In this document: in pieces, positions 1-10,859 of the stretch
Numbering within the stretch: the stretch's first letter is position 1
Layout of the letters: every line of letters begins with the position of its first letter
Source: Paratinospora sagittata
Lineage: Eukaryota; Streptophyta; Magnoliopsida; Ranunculales; Menispermaceae
Assembly: GCA_035771175.1 (NCBI GenBank)
Contig: CM069606.1
Span: forward strand, 29,407,816-29,471,815
DNA: 64,000 nt
Reading direction: 5' to 3'
Notes under the pieces: model-generated
Seen by the model: only the letters and a program-made list of their open reading frames with translations
Told to the model about the DNA's origin: nothing
Databases searched by the model: none
Translations under genes and position numbers: made by a program

Positions 1-362
1 ATCGGTTGAGGGTCAATGGCTTTCGAATCATATATTATATATAAAAATAGAGTACTTCTATTTTGTTCTTCAAACTTTGATTTGAGCAATTAAAATGGCA
101 TTGAAAGAGGAAGAAAGATCTACAAATCATCTGCTAACCCTACCCACCACCATTCCCACCCCCATCTTCTTTCATTTGCATCCCCTATTTACTCAAGCAA
201 GTTTTCTTCATTCCAAATAGTATTTTAAAGCTAAGCTTAATCTTTGAAGCCTTAGAATCATTTTGAAAGTGTTTTCAATCACATTTTGTTGATTTTTAGT
301 GTGGTATAAATCAATCCTAGGACATTCAAAAACTCTATTAATCTACACACTTTCAACGCATT

Positions 363-407
363 ATGACGAAAGATTCAAGTTTAGAAGAAGAAGCACATCA
401 TTTTAAG
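363..407 (+). other. Putative 15-codon first exon of a MULE-like gene
   Basis: ATG at 363 opens 15 codons and is followed at once by GTGAGTTTTT, a good splice donor. Length and placement match the first exon at 28136-28180: also exactly 45 nt, also followed by GTAAGTTTTG and a palindrome-bearing intron. The encoded residues are largely different. The second exon was not found, so this is an orphan exon of a degraded element. Confidence 0.35.
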
Positions 408-539
408 GTGAGTTTTTATTTTTATTTTTATGCATTAAAAAAAATTTGAAAAATTCCGTGTTATGTTTTGCTTGCGTGACAAAACCAAGAACTTATCTTC
501 TATCACACAGGACCAAACCGTACCAGGAATAAAATAAAA

Positions 540-700
540 ATAATAATTTTTTTGGTCTATTCTGTCTTAAAAGACAGAACAAAACTGTTCGATTTTGTCC
601 TGTTCAACAAAACCAAACAGTTTTGTTATGTCAAACAAGACATAACCTATCGTGATTGGGCGGTCATACGTGACCAAATTGATCGTGGTTCCACCATTCC
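540..700. repeat. Short palindrome cluster
   Basis: This stretch holds overlapping self-complementary words. The clearest is TTCTGTCTT at 560-568 with AAGACAGAA at 571-579, a perfect 9-bp stem with a 2-nt loop. It is followed by alternating TTTTGT/ACAAAA words. The position, just after a putative first exon, matches the different palindromes at 28241-28367. Confidence 0.5.
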
Positions 701-1146
701 AAACTCTTTTTGCCACAATTTTTCGCGAGGTTTTCTACCAAAAAACACACCAAAACATTCTATTTTAACTTATAAACACTAAATATGATAAAAAAAAAAC
801 ACAAGAGATTTCTTACCAAATTTAGTGATTTTATAATCTAAACATCGAATCTCCAACGATGAACTTCGCCACGGACGAATCAATACCACTGAATTTCTCT
901 CTCAAAGAGGCGATTATAACAAGAAATTGGATGATTTTTATAGTGATTTAGGGTTTTGAAATTTTAATCTTGATGGAGATGGAGAGGGAGGGGCATTGGG
1001 TTTGAAAGGGTTGAAAGGTTTGAAAATGTGGGTATAATGAAAAAGATATTTTGGAAAGTTTAATGAGGTAAAGATAATATTTGAGAAATCAAGTGGGTAA
1101 AAATAGTAGGTGGGTGAGGATAAAATGTTAGTAGGGTATATCTAGC

Positions 1147-1915
1147 ATCCCTAAAAAAATATAGGATTTTTGACAATTCTAGACATGATTTTTTATTATC
1201 CACAAATAGGCATTAAAAAATACTATATCCAAAACTAGGAATGTTTTGGACACCTCGGCATCACTTACGCATCGAGTTGGTGATTTTTTTTTTAAAAAAA
1301 AGCTTTTAAAAATATAGTGCGAAAAAAAAACCACAAAATCGTGCATGGGTTAAAACCCTTGTGTGATTTCGTGAAAGATAAAAAAAAAAAAAGAACCCCT
1401 TCATGAATGGTTTAAGAAAAAAAAGAAACTCCCGACAGTTAAAAAACAAATGAAACCACCGCTGTGCGTCATCTTTCTAGCAACTCTCTCTCCCTCTCCG
1501 ACGTCTTCCCATCTCTCTCTCGCATTCAACATCTCCGATTTGATTCTATTCAAACATTTTTTAGTTGAAAGTAACTAATTTTTTTAGGATTCTATTGATT
1601 TTAGAGATCCTTATGTAATCTTTGTTGCTGATGTTTTTGTTCTTGTTGGTTTTTACTTTTTTTTTTAGGTTTTCATTGATTTTAAAGATTTTGATCTAAT
1701 ATTTGTTGTTGTTGTATTTGATTTTGGTAATGGACCTACATTCTTTTACATGAAAGTAGAATGATAATATCTCAGTAACTGATTTTTCTAGGTTTTCAAC
1801 CATTTTAAATATCTTTATTTAATCTTTGTTGTTGTTGTATTTAGTTATAGTCGTTGAGTTACATGTTGTGATTAACAATATGTTCTTGAACTACAAATTT
1901 TGCACAAGGGGTTTC
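1147..1915 (+). mobile_element. MULE-like leader/terminal fragment, copy K1
   Basis: No gene is visible. The stretch matches 26941-27770 in reverse orientation over most of its length. Shared features are the CCAAAACTAGG and TTTTGGACAC words near the outer end, an AATCGTGC...GGGTTAAAACCC palindrome (about 1337-1372), a CTCTC-rich leader (about 1480-1545) and then repeated intron-like blocks with GATTTTA and TTTGTTGTTGTTG words at about 1585, 1666 and 1790. I infer the 5' leader of a Mutator-like element without coding sequence. It ends where the LTR begins at 1916. Confidence 0.4.
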
Positions 1916-2012
1916 TGTAATACCCTAGGATTGCATAAAAAAAAAAAAATTGAACGTCGGGCAATGCCCGAATGTTCAGGCACCTGCCCGAATGGTTGGG
2001 CATCCCTTTTTT

Positions 2013-2020
2013 TATAAAAG
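2013..2020 (+). promoter_or_regulatory. LTR TATA box
   Basis: TATAAAAG lies about 100 bp into the LTR, after the palindromic GC block. The same position holds TATAAAA at 10935 in LTR2 and TATATAAA at 50855 in LTR3. It is the likely core promoter for genomic RNA synthesis. The transcription start was not determined. Confidence 0.6.
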
Positions 2021-2724
2021 GAGGGCTCCCCCCTTCCCTCCCTCATTTTAACACCAACCCAACTCTCTCCTCTTATTGGAATTTTTTTTTTCTCTCTCTT
2101 TCTCTTTTTTGAGACTCTCTTCGCGGTGCAACGCGGTTCTTCCGGGGGAAGGCGCCAATTCTCGAAGGAGTTATTATCTGAAGGTAGGGAACAAAACATA
2201 GGTTTGCGTGTCTTATGACTTTTATTAAAGTTTACATTCATTTATCATGATGTCTACTATTCATTTACACTGCATTATTGCGTATAATGTTCATACCTGT
2301 CATACTTATGCATGTATATTTGGAGTTCATGTATTATACTGTTGCGATGCCGAATTAGTGGTCAATCTGGCTCAGCCAGACTCAGTCTTGTCCTCAGTAA
2401 CTTTAAATAGTGAACGGGAGGGAGTGCTGCTTTAGACGATTGGTATTTAAGTAGACCTGGTGTTGCACCTCTCAAGCTAGAGACTGATCTGGTTGGTCTT
2501 ATTTGAAAGCTATCAGCTTGTACAAGTAATACTGAATGTACTAATTGTGCTCGTAGTGATACTGACTCTGATAAGGATCACCAAACGTTGCCAAATCATG
2601 TATAATGCTAGTAAAGACCAGACTTGTTCATGCATTGGCATCATACATAAGCAGCACCTATGGACATATGTGGTTTGTGATCCATCGAATAGTTAGAAGC
2701 AATGCTCACTATTATTGATATTTC

Positions 2725-2880
2725 TCTGGAGAGGGACGTACAATGAGAACCCAGGTTTACCTGGGGAGGGACATCTGTACGTGAATCCTGGGCGTCGTTC
2801 CTGAGGAGGGACGTACAATGAGAACCCGACTACTTTTGGGAAGGGACATCTGTACGTGAACTCAGGCGACGTACAATCAT
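2725..2880 (+). repeat. 75-bp direct repeat inside LTR1
   Basis: Two units begin GAGGGACGTACAATGAGAACCC at 2731 and 2806. Each contains GGGACATCTGTACGTGAA. LTR3 also has two units (about 51595 and 51670). LTR2 has only one (about 11655), so copy number varies within the family. Confidence 0.75.
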
Positions 2881-3299
2881 GGAACCAATACGATACGGTG
2901 TCATGCATACATACATGTTGTATTGATTACGATGCTCTGATGTGTATTTATGATATTTGATTATGAAGTTTGTTTTATTAATTGTCATATTCACGAACTA
3001 TTTTACCTACTGAGCATTAGCTAATCCTGTTGTTATCCAATTTTTCCCAGGAGATTAGGGTGGACGGGGTACAGGTTTTTGGGTCCACATTTTGTGACCT
3101 TTTGTTTATTCATTAGAAATTTTGGAAAGATGTTCCCTTTTCTATTTCATGTACAAAAATATATTCTGAAAATAATGAAATCAGACTTGTACATTATTGT
3201 GTTCCTGCGCACTCGGTTATTGTTATAATGCATTCGCGCCCCGTCCGTGAGTGTTCTGCCAGCTTAGGCACGTCCGGGGGGAGGGGGTGTGACCTTTAT

Positions 3300-3311
3300 T
3301 GGTATCAGAGA
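3300..3311 (+). other. Primer-binding site, initiator Met-tRNA
   Basis: TGGTATCAGAGA matches the usual plant Met-tRNA primer sequence TGGTATCAGAGC except at its last base. It lies 5 nt after the LTR end, as expected for minus-strand priming. Confidence 0.8.
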
Positions 3312-3364
3312 GAAAGGTTCACGGCCCGCCCAAGTCCACCAAATTAGGAGAAGAAAATTTTATT

Positions 3365-3520
3365 AGTTATATATATATCTTTAGAACTATATATATATGA
3401 ATTATATATATAGTTAAGATTTATATTATATATATCTTGATAACTTTATAGTTTTTATATAGTTTAGATTTAAATATATATATAGTTATGATAAAATATA
3501 TATATATATATAACATGTTG
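3365..3520. repeat. AT-rich leader of element A
   Basis: Dense TATATA tracts with the words CTTTAGAACTATATATATATG and AGTTAAGATT. The homologous leaders at 12215-12340 and 52236-52931 have the same words but different lengths. No reading frame. Confidence 0.7.
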
Positions 3521-3665
3521 CTAATGAAAATTTTCGATTCATGATGGCATAAACATCAAAAGGAAAAATATAAAATATTGTCCAAAGGACAAGACATAAA
3601 TCTTAAAAAATATTAGGAATATATTTTGTGTATTTTACAAGTTTTATCTTCCTTTCAAAAAGACA

Positions 3666-5228
3666 ATAGGCACAAGTGAAGGAACGACTTCTAGCAGTCG
3701 GGAACCGATTCCCACCAGACTTACAGAACTGTCTAAACAGGAGGTTATGACTATGAAGAGTATCGACAATAGAGATCTCCGCCTTCATCCTATCCTTCAC
3801 GAAAAACTCACAACGCTAGGGTGGTTGAAAACAATAAAAATTGAGGGTTATGTCTCCTTCAACTTGGTGAAGTCTTTCTACGAAGCCAAGAATTGCGTGG
3901 GACTTCAAGAATATGGAATCTGCCCTGTCTTGGAGACAACGGTCAGGGGAGCAAAGATTTTTATTAACGTCAAAATTATTTCTTGACTTTTGGAAATTTC
4001 GATTGGAGATAGAATCATTGACCCACACGAACCCCAGACGGCTGCAGAGATTGCAGAATCCAATGAAAAATTGTTCAATTCTGTCGCCAACAAGTCGTAC
4101 ACCCAAATAACGTATGCCCACCTCCAAAACAATCTCCTAAAACTACCTCTTGCCGGCCTTGGGAAGATCGTATTCGACAACATCTTGCCGGAAATGGTGA
4201 CTAGAGGATCTATGACAAGAGCTCAACTTCTTGTGCTATACTGCATAGAGAAGGGAATTAAAGTATCCCTACCTCACGTCATCATCCAGTAATGATTCAA
4301 TATCCTACAAAAAAGGAGTTCCTTGGCTACGGAGTCTTGATCATGAGGATGCTATATGAGGCAAATGTCAACAATTTTGATGAGTCTTCGAAATAGATCA
4401 CCAATGTGGTCACAACATCCTCTATCTTCAAAACGTTTGTCTCAAGGGGAGGGTGACTGACGAGGAGATATTCAACGTGACTTCTGGGGAAAATAGCGAA
4501 AGAATTAAAGACAACAATGGATGTTGTCAGCGAAAAAGTCGGTGCAAGATTCTTGTTAGGGAGACGCCAAACCATAACCCAAAAACAGACCCAGTCCTGA
4601 ATAATGGTCAACCCGATCATTTATTCTTTTAGGATGGTTTCTTTGCCAACCTGGGTCAAAATCAAACAAGTTAGAATGGACAGGGAATTCCGGCGAATAC
4701 ACCTTCTTGAAATCTCCCAAGCCAAGGCAATACGTCGTACCAAAGGTTTCCAACTCCTAGGGTACCGTATCAGCAAGTTCCACAAGTTCCTGTGAACCAA
4801 CGAAAACCAAATTGTGCTATACCAAACTTTGGAAGACAAGATATCCCTATGAGTCCATTGTTTCAAAACTTTTCGACTCAAACATCCAAGTGGTTCCAGT
4901 TAGGGAATTCCTGTACAATCAAACCAACTACCCTCCACCAATGAGTCAACCATACGGCCAATACTTTCCACTAATGCCTACAGCCTACCCTCAACCTATG
5001 GGACAGTCAACCTATCAACCATCGATGGGGCAATCAACTAATCCATTCGAGCAGTTAAATGTGATTGTATGTAGTATTGCTCGGATGGAGGAGGCTCAAA
5101 ATGTTTTGTTAACACGTATGAAAAATGTTGAAGAATAGCGAGCAACTTCTCAACGTTCTTTTAGTAGTCTTTATGTACCTAGTCGGAGGTCTAGGAGGAA
5201 CGGTAATAGGCAGGAAAATCAGGAATGA
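3666..5228 (+). pseudogene. Accessory frame 1 of element A (before gag)
   Basis: A broken frame of about 520 codons lies between leader and gag. The N-terminal half (YVSFNLVKSFYEA, then a TTVRG-like strand and a VSLPH-like strand) resembles the 'putative plant transposon protein' domain known from accessory frames of plant LTR elements. The tail is rich in Pro, Gln, Tyr and Asn with MGQSTYQPSMGQS repeats, ending in a basic RRSRRNG segment. The start codon, ATG in the two other copies (12481, 55978), is ATA here at 3666. A TGA at 3984 stands where the 12481 copy has CGA, and frameshifts follow after 4290. Cellular role unknown. The domain match is by eye. Confidence 0.6.
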
Positions 5229-5957
5229 TTACTAGCATTGTATCTATTGTTTAAATGAATGAAATGTTTTGTTTAAGACTATCTTTGGTGGGCCGGCTTA
5301 CAACTATTCTTTCTTTTGTATCACTAACTTTGGAGTGGTATGGAACACAACAAAATTGGAAGATACAAATAAAATGTGAAAATAAAAAAACCCACGACCT
5401 TGTGTGAAAAGAAACATCTTGGGAAAGCTGAATTACTAACATTATCACTAATTTTACACAGTATGGGACGAGTAAATTTAGATGATACTATTAGTGAAAT
5501 CTTCTCCTGTCAATGATTTATAGAGACCGTGTTCATTCAACTTAACGTGGTTGAAACCCTTATTACCAAATTCATGTGGTATGGGACACATAAATTTGGA
5601 TAATAGTCGAAAAGACTAAGCATAAGAGTTTGAATACATAAGATTGCGATAGAACATTAGATCATGATATTTCCCGAGGCAAATCTTAGAACCTTTATGA
5701 CTCGTATGAATTTTCAAAGAAATATATATGTATGTTCACAAAAACCAGAACCAAAACATTTGAAATTCTTGCAAAGTTTTATACTTATTATATAAACATT
5801 CTAACCTTGTTTTACACAATGGCCAAACATACGAGGCACATAAGATTCTTTGATTCCTTAACACATAAACCTTACACTCTACTTAGAAAAATAGGTGGTT
5901 TTTTTATATTGCAGTATTCTCGAACTTGTTGCTGAAAATATCATAACATTCTATTTG
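5229..5957 (+). other. Spacer between accessory frame 1 and gag
   Basis: No frame of note. It is non-coding and homologous to 14071-14697. A pyrimidine tract and TATATTGCAG near 5905-5914 could be a splice acceptor that would let accessory frame 1 and gag be expressed from different transcripts; this is inference. The paired copies agree up to GAGGCACATAAGATTCT (ending about 5852 and 14697) and then diverge. Confidence 0.4.
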
Positions 5958-6870
5958 CGTCCTACCAACATGTTAGTGGAGCAAATACATGGTGGATAAC
6001 GGTAAAGGAAGACCCGAGGGTCAATACCGCACACATGACTTGGCAGCAGTTCGAGTCATTGTTCATCGATATGTACTTCCCTGGAGTTGTGAAGAGACAG
6101 AAGTGCCAAGAGTTCACCAGGCTATACCAGGGCATCATGACAATTAGAGAATATGCTATCAAGTTCAAAGAATTATCGTTCTACTCTTTCTCTACCATCT
6201 TAACGGAGCAAGATAAGATCGAGAAATTCTACAACGGCTTTTGTCCTGACATCCGACAAGCCCTATCAATCTTGGATCTCAAGATTTACACGGAGGTGGT
6301 TGACAAGGCCATGAGCTTTGAGCAGGAAAAGATTGAGCAGGAGTAGAGAATGAATAGGGAAAAATGGTCTGCAACATTTTCCCAATAGGGCTCACAGCAG
6401 GGCAACAAGAAGAAGCCCTACTATAAGCAAAACACAGCCCTCTCAGCCCCTGTTCAGAAGAATTAGGCCACGGCACCTCCGGCTGAACCGTCTAACCCTG
6501 GCTATCAGGGTTTTTACAATCAGGGCCGAGGAGGTCGTAATGGAAGGGGTGGCCGTTGTAATGACAATGGCAGGGGTGGTGGTCAGCCCACAATCACCAT
6601 GGCCATCAGAGCCAGTAACAAGCGCCTCAGCAACAAAGGCCGGCTTGTTATAACTGCGACCAACAGGGCCATGTAAGAAATGCCTGCCCCCACCCTCAGT
6701 AACCGCGACAACCTATTCCAGTTGTTCCAGTCTAGCAAGCCCCACTTGCTGCTAATGCCCAACCCAGGCAGAACCAGCAGAACCAAGGGCAACGGAACTA
6801 GAGCAAAGCATTTGCTATCGCTTAGCAACCCCTCCTAGATAACAATGTAGTCGAAGGTACATTTCCCTTG
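5958..6870 (+). pseudogene. gag of element A, 5'-truncated
   Basis: Capsid-type gag (retrotransposon gag domain): MTWQQFESLFIDMYFPG, then KFKELSFYS and MSFEQEKIEQE, followed by a Gly/Arg/Asn-rich region (YNQGRGGRNGRGG). A damaged zinc-knuckle region sits near 6640-6690 (ACYNCDQQGHV-like in a shifted frame). Compared with the J copy (56351 onward), about 85 N-terminal codons are missing and the junction is near 5957. Several stops (6344, 6387) break it. Intact gag would form the virus-like particle in the cytoplasm. Confidence 0.8.
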
Positions 6871-6879
6871 TTCAATGCA

Positions 6880-8750
6880 ATGGTACATATCTTGTTCGAT
6901 TCAGGTGCTACGCATGGCTTTTATATCTTATGCATTGGTAAGGCATTTAGGGTTGCATCCTGAACCCACAGACATCACAATCCATGTCACATCACCATTA
7001 GGATCCGGTACTGACGTGAATTTGCAGTGTTCTCAATGTGAACTTCGAATGTCAGAATAGATAATATATGAAGATATCTTTGTGATGGTCATTGAAGACT
7101 TTGACATCATCCTCGGCATGGACTGCCTCACACCTCTGAATCCAAAGATTGATTGTATGAAGAAGCAAGTTCGGTTAACCTTGCCCACGGGGGAGTTTGT
7201 CAAGATCCAGGGATCGAGAATATGGATATACAACTCGACTGTTACACTTCTCAAGGCACAGCTTCGAGCTCTATCCCTTGGTGTTGATAATGAATCACAG
7301 GCACTGTACCCTGTCAAAGTACACGATGTCCCGGTAATATCTGAATTCCAACCAGGTTTTCTAAAGGACCTTCCTGGTCTACCTCCGGATAGGAAATTCA
7401 ATTTTGAGATCAAACTCGTACCTGGGACCAGGCCTATCTCAATTCCACCATACAGAATGTCCAATGTCGAGTTGGACAAACAATTGAAGGAATTGGAGAG
7501 TAATGGCTTCATAAGAAAAAGTTCATCACCCTGGGGCGCTCCGGTTCTGTTTGTTCGCAAAAAGGACGGTTCGTTACAACTTTGCATCGACTATCGCAAG
7601 TTGAATAACGTCGCCATTAAGAACAGATACCAATTGCCCAAGATCGATGACTTGTTCAACCAACTTAGAGATGCCAAATATTTCTCTAAGATTGATTTAC
7701 GATCCGATTATCATCAACTCCGGATTAGAGAATCAGACATTACTAAAACTGCTTTCAGAACTTGGTACGATCATTACAAGTTCTTGGTCATGACAAATGC
7801 ACATGTTGTGTTCATGGATTTGATGAACCGCAACTTCAGGTTATATTTAGATCGATTCGTGGTGGTCTTCGTGGATGATATCTTGATATATTCCTCAACC
7901 GAAGAACACCATAAGATACATTTGAGGATTGTCCTCCAAACCTTGTGAAGCCACCAATTGTATGCGAAGATGAGTAAGTGCGAATTTGGGCGAAACGAGT
8001 TCAATTCCTAGGTCACGTGGTTTCAGGCAATGGCATTGAGGTGGATCCTTCAAAGGTTGAAGCGATTTTAAATTGGAAGCAGCCCACCACAGTTACTCAA
8101 ATACGCAGTTTTCTTGGTTTGGCTGGCTACTACAGACGTTTCATCAAGGATTTCTCAAAGATTACTGAACCTATGACCAAGCTCACTCGGAAAGACATTC
8201 GTTTCATTTGGAATCCTACCTGTGAATTGTCAGTTTAGGAATTGAAGAAGTGCCTCCTGACAGCACCTATACTAATCACTCCATGAAATGGAGTTGGATT
8301 TTTACTATACACCAACGCCTCTCTCTAAGGCTTAGGTGCAGTACTAATGCAAGAAGGCCAAGTTGTTGCATATGCTTCGAGGTAACTAAATATTCATGAG
8401 GGTAATTACCCAACGAATGACTTGGAACTTGCAATTGTCGTATTTACACTGAAGTTATGGCTTCATTACCTATACGGTGAATGGTTTGAGGTCTTCCCGG
8501 ATCACAAGAACCTCAAGTACATCTACACTCAGAGAGACCTAAACCTCCGTCAAAGACGATGGTTGGAATTCTTGAAAGATTATGACTTTCAACTCCAGTA
8601 CCATCCCGGTAAGGCCAATGTTGTCATAGATGCCCTGAGTAGAAAATTTTATGTTGCTTGCACTCTTAACTTCGAGATGAGAAAGTTGGCTACAGAAATG
8701 GAGAACTTTAACCTACAACTGATTGAGGAGGGAGCAAGATCATAACTCTC
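6880..8750 (+). pseudogene. Protease, reverse transcriptase and RNase H of element A
   Basis: The aspartic protease motif LFDSGATHGF has its Asp codon at 6898-6900, and the frame continues to IILGMDCL near 7110. Reverse transcriptase lies in the 288-codon frame 7082-7948: LRALS...[50 protein letters not shown] and FVDD at 7868-7879 (the usual YxDD). A short deletion removes the normal MPFGLTNAP block after LVM near 7796. A stop at 7946 is followed by the connection domain (8000-8238; [15 protein letters not shown]) and RNase H with its tail (8422-8745; [31 protein letters not shown]). Enzymatically dead as it stands. Confidence 0.9.
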
Positions 8751-10205
8751 TCAATTATCAGCCAACTCTGAGCTTATTAGAAAGATTTTAGCAACTCAAG
8801 CCAACGACCTTATATTAATGGAGAAATGAGAACTTCTACTCAGTGGACAGGACCTTCTTCACTGGTCGGATCTGAAGACGGGGCCATTTTTTACAAACAA
8901 CGTCTATATCTACCGAACGATCCTGAGGTTCAGAAAGAAGTGCTCACTGAAATGCAATGTTCGAGGTTCGCTATGCATTCTGGGGGAGACAAGATGTACA
9001 AGGATGTCAAGCGGCAATTCTGGTTTTCTGGAATGAAGAAGGCTATTGCAGACTTCGTTGCTAGATGTCTCGTTTGTCAGCAAGTCAAGGCAGAACGCAG
9101 ACTTCCCTCTAGACTTCTCCAGTTTTTACCTATTGGAGAATGGAAGTGGGAAAACATTGCAATGGATTTTGTTACAGCCTTGCCTCGAAATAATAAAGGG
9201 CAAGATGCTATCTGAGTTATCATTGGCAGACTTACAAAGTCTGCACACTTTTTACCAATAAGGTTCACGGATAAGCCCGCCAAGCTTGTTGAATTGTATG
9301 AAAGAGATATTGTACGCCTCCATGGCATACCACTCACGATCATCTCTGATCGAGATCCTCGATTCACATCAAAGTTTTGACAAAGCTTCCAAAGTAGAAT
9401 GGGCTCCAGGATCACCATGAGCACAGCCTTTCACCCTCAGACTGATAGGCAGTCAGAGCGTCTTATCCAGATCTTGGAGGATATGTTACGCTACTGCATT
9501 TTGGACTTTCATGACGGATGGGCAAAACACTTACAATTGGCTGAGTTTGCATACAACAACAGCTACCAAACAAATATCGGCATGGCACCATATGAGGCTC
9601 TCTATGGTCACCATTGTAGATCTCTGGTATGTTGGTTAGATATGGAAGATCGACCGCAATTGGGGCCTGAACTAGTTCAAGAAACTTCTGAGAAGATCAC
9701 ACTAGTAAAGGAGCGACTTCGTGTTGCACAAAATCGCCAAAAAAGCTATGCTGACAAGCGAAGACAACCTCTAGAATTTGATAAGGGGGACTTGGTTTTT
9801 CTAAAAGTTCAGCCTACAAGAGGTATCAAACGATTTGGGATCAAAGGAAAGCTCTCCCTACGATATATCGATCCATTTCAGATCATTGAACATATTGGCA
9901 AACTAGCCTATCGTCTATCCCTTCCCTCGTCCATGTCCAAGGTTCATGACGTTTTTCACGTATCTATGCTACGAAAGTGTCGTCCTGATCCTTTGTATAC
10001 CGTCCCTCTAGTCGAGGTTCGGTTTGAGGAAGGAAACAAGTATAAGGAGAGAACGATACAGATTCTAGATAAAAAAAACTCAAGAACTAAGGCGACGTAG
10101 CATACCACTTGTGAAGGTGTTTTGGGATCACCACGGAGTCAAGGAAGCAACATGGGAACTAGAAAAAACAATTAAATTGAAATACCCAGAATTATTTTCT
10201 AGTCA
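8751..10205 (+). pseudogene. Integrase with chromodomain-like tail, element A
   Basis: The zinc-binding region has CLVC, but the first His of the HHCC set is Gln (TEMQCSRFAMH). The catalytic core shows AMDFVTALP, ISDRDPRF and QSERLIQILED, giving the D, D, E residues. Stops at about 9212 (TGA where J has TGG) and 9378 split it. The 9399-10100 frame then holds FAYNNSYQTNIGMAPYEALYGH and the GPF-like module. The tail (10045-10200: RTIQILDKK, IPLVKVFWDHHG, ATWELE) is a degenerate chromodomain that would normally steer integration to particular chromatin. A frameshift lies in the A-run near 10072. Confidence 0.85.
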
Positions 10206-10302
10206 ATAATTGATAATGTGATACATTGTACTTTTTCACTTATCAATAAAATGATGGAACTTTGTTTACAATACCTTAATACATCGTTTCACTTAAATAA
10301 CT
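10206..10302 (+). other. Short spacer after integrase
   Basis: About 100 bp with a AATAAAATGATG word, conserved with 58840-58934. It separates the integrase stop from accessory frame 2 and could hold a processing signal. No gene. Confidence 0.4.
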
Positions 10303-10824
10303 ATGCCGATGTCTGAAAATAGTACCGATGGAGGTAGTGATACACAGACGCAATGGCCTCTTTGGCTACCTGTGGTGACTCCTTCAGGATCTGAGTCAAG
10401 CCACAACTACTTTGCATCACCAACTCCATCGCCCCACAGACAACGATTCTTATCGTCAGAGCGTGCATGGCTTTTTCGTAACAGTTTTGCCCAAAACAAT
10501 CCTGTACCCTCATCCTAATAGGATCTTCTACCCAAATTGCTAGGCGGTCGGATTCGAGTAACAAAACGAAAAAACATTCTGCCGCTCAACCTACCGCCCC
10601 TGAAACGACGCAACCTGCAAAGCCCTGCACCACCATCTGTTAGGCAAAGGTCGAAACCTTCTGAGGATGAGTCTGACTCTATTTGCTCTCCATTGTTTGA
10701 TGATGTTGAGGATTCCACCGGCAACAGTGTTATTCAGGGACCTTACAGGCACAACCCTGAACTAGCAAGTGATGACGACCACGGTAAATCTCACGTTGAC
10801 AACAATCATCACATCACAGACTGA
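10303..10824 (+). pseudogene. Accessory frame 2 of element A (after integrase)
   Basis: A frame of about 170 codons between pol and the polypurine tract. It is rich in Ser, Pro, Asp and Asn. Conserved stretches: TQTQWP near the start, SSHNYFASPTPSPHRQ, LNLPPLKRRN, SEDESDSI and STGNSVIQGPY. Tandem TAA TAG stops at 10516-10521 split it, but a continuing frame covers 10537-10824. The J element has the same frame at 58935-59432, so it belongs to the family and is not chance sequence. No known domain is recognised; the composition suggests a disordered protein. It could be an extra structural or regulatory protein, or sequence captured from the host. Confidence 0.55.
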
Positions 10825-10846
10825 ATTTCGAGGGCAAAATCCTTTT

Positions 10847-10859
10847 AAGGGAAGTAGAG
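10847..10859 (+). other. Polypurine tract
   Basis: AAGGGAAGTAGAG directly precedes the LTR start. The matching tract at 59451-59466 is AAGGGGGGTAGAG. It is the plus-strand primer site of the element. Confidence 0.75.

Larger units (their letters stand above)
1..1146. mobile_element. MULE-type terminal fragment
   Basis: This AT-rich stretch has no long reading frame. A short plus-strand first exon at 363-407 is followed by a GT donor and a palindrome cluster (about 540-700). The right part (about 810-1146), read on the minus strand, resembles the 5' end of the PMD element at 49200-49575: pyrimidine-rich leader, a GTAAGAAAT donor near 810 and an outer end with GCTAGAT, close to the CTAGATGGACC end seen at 27775 and 49570. 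I infer terminal sequence of one or two Mutator-like elements, perhaps both ends of a short foldback element. The left boundary lies outside the window. Confidence 0.4.
1916..3294 (+). repeat. 5' LTR of element A (LTR1)
   Basis: Begins TGTAATACCC and ends near TGTGACC, just before the primer site. It aligns by eye with 10860-12142 and 50759-52166. Internal marks: a GC-rich palindromic word block at about 1955-2005, a TATA box at 2013, and two ~75-bp units with GAGGGACGTACAATGAGAACCC (2731 and 2806). The final CA is CC here, a point change compared with the other two LTRs. Confidence 0.85.

Noticed and set aside
1891..2241. 116-codon minus-strand frame in LTR1
   Set aside because: It lies across the LTR promoter. 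A partial antisense frame at 10869-11165 reflects shared LTR sequence, with no coding signal.
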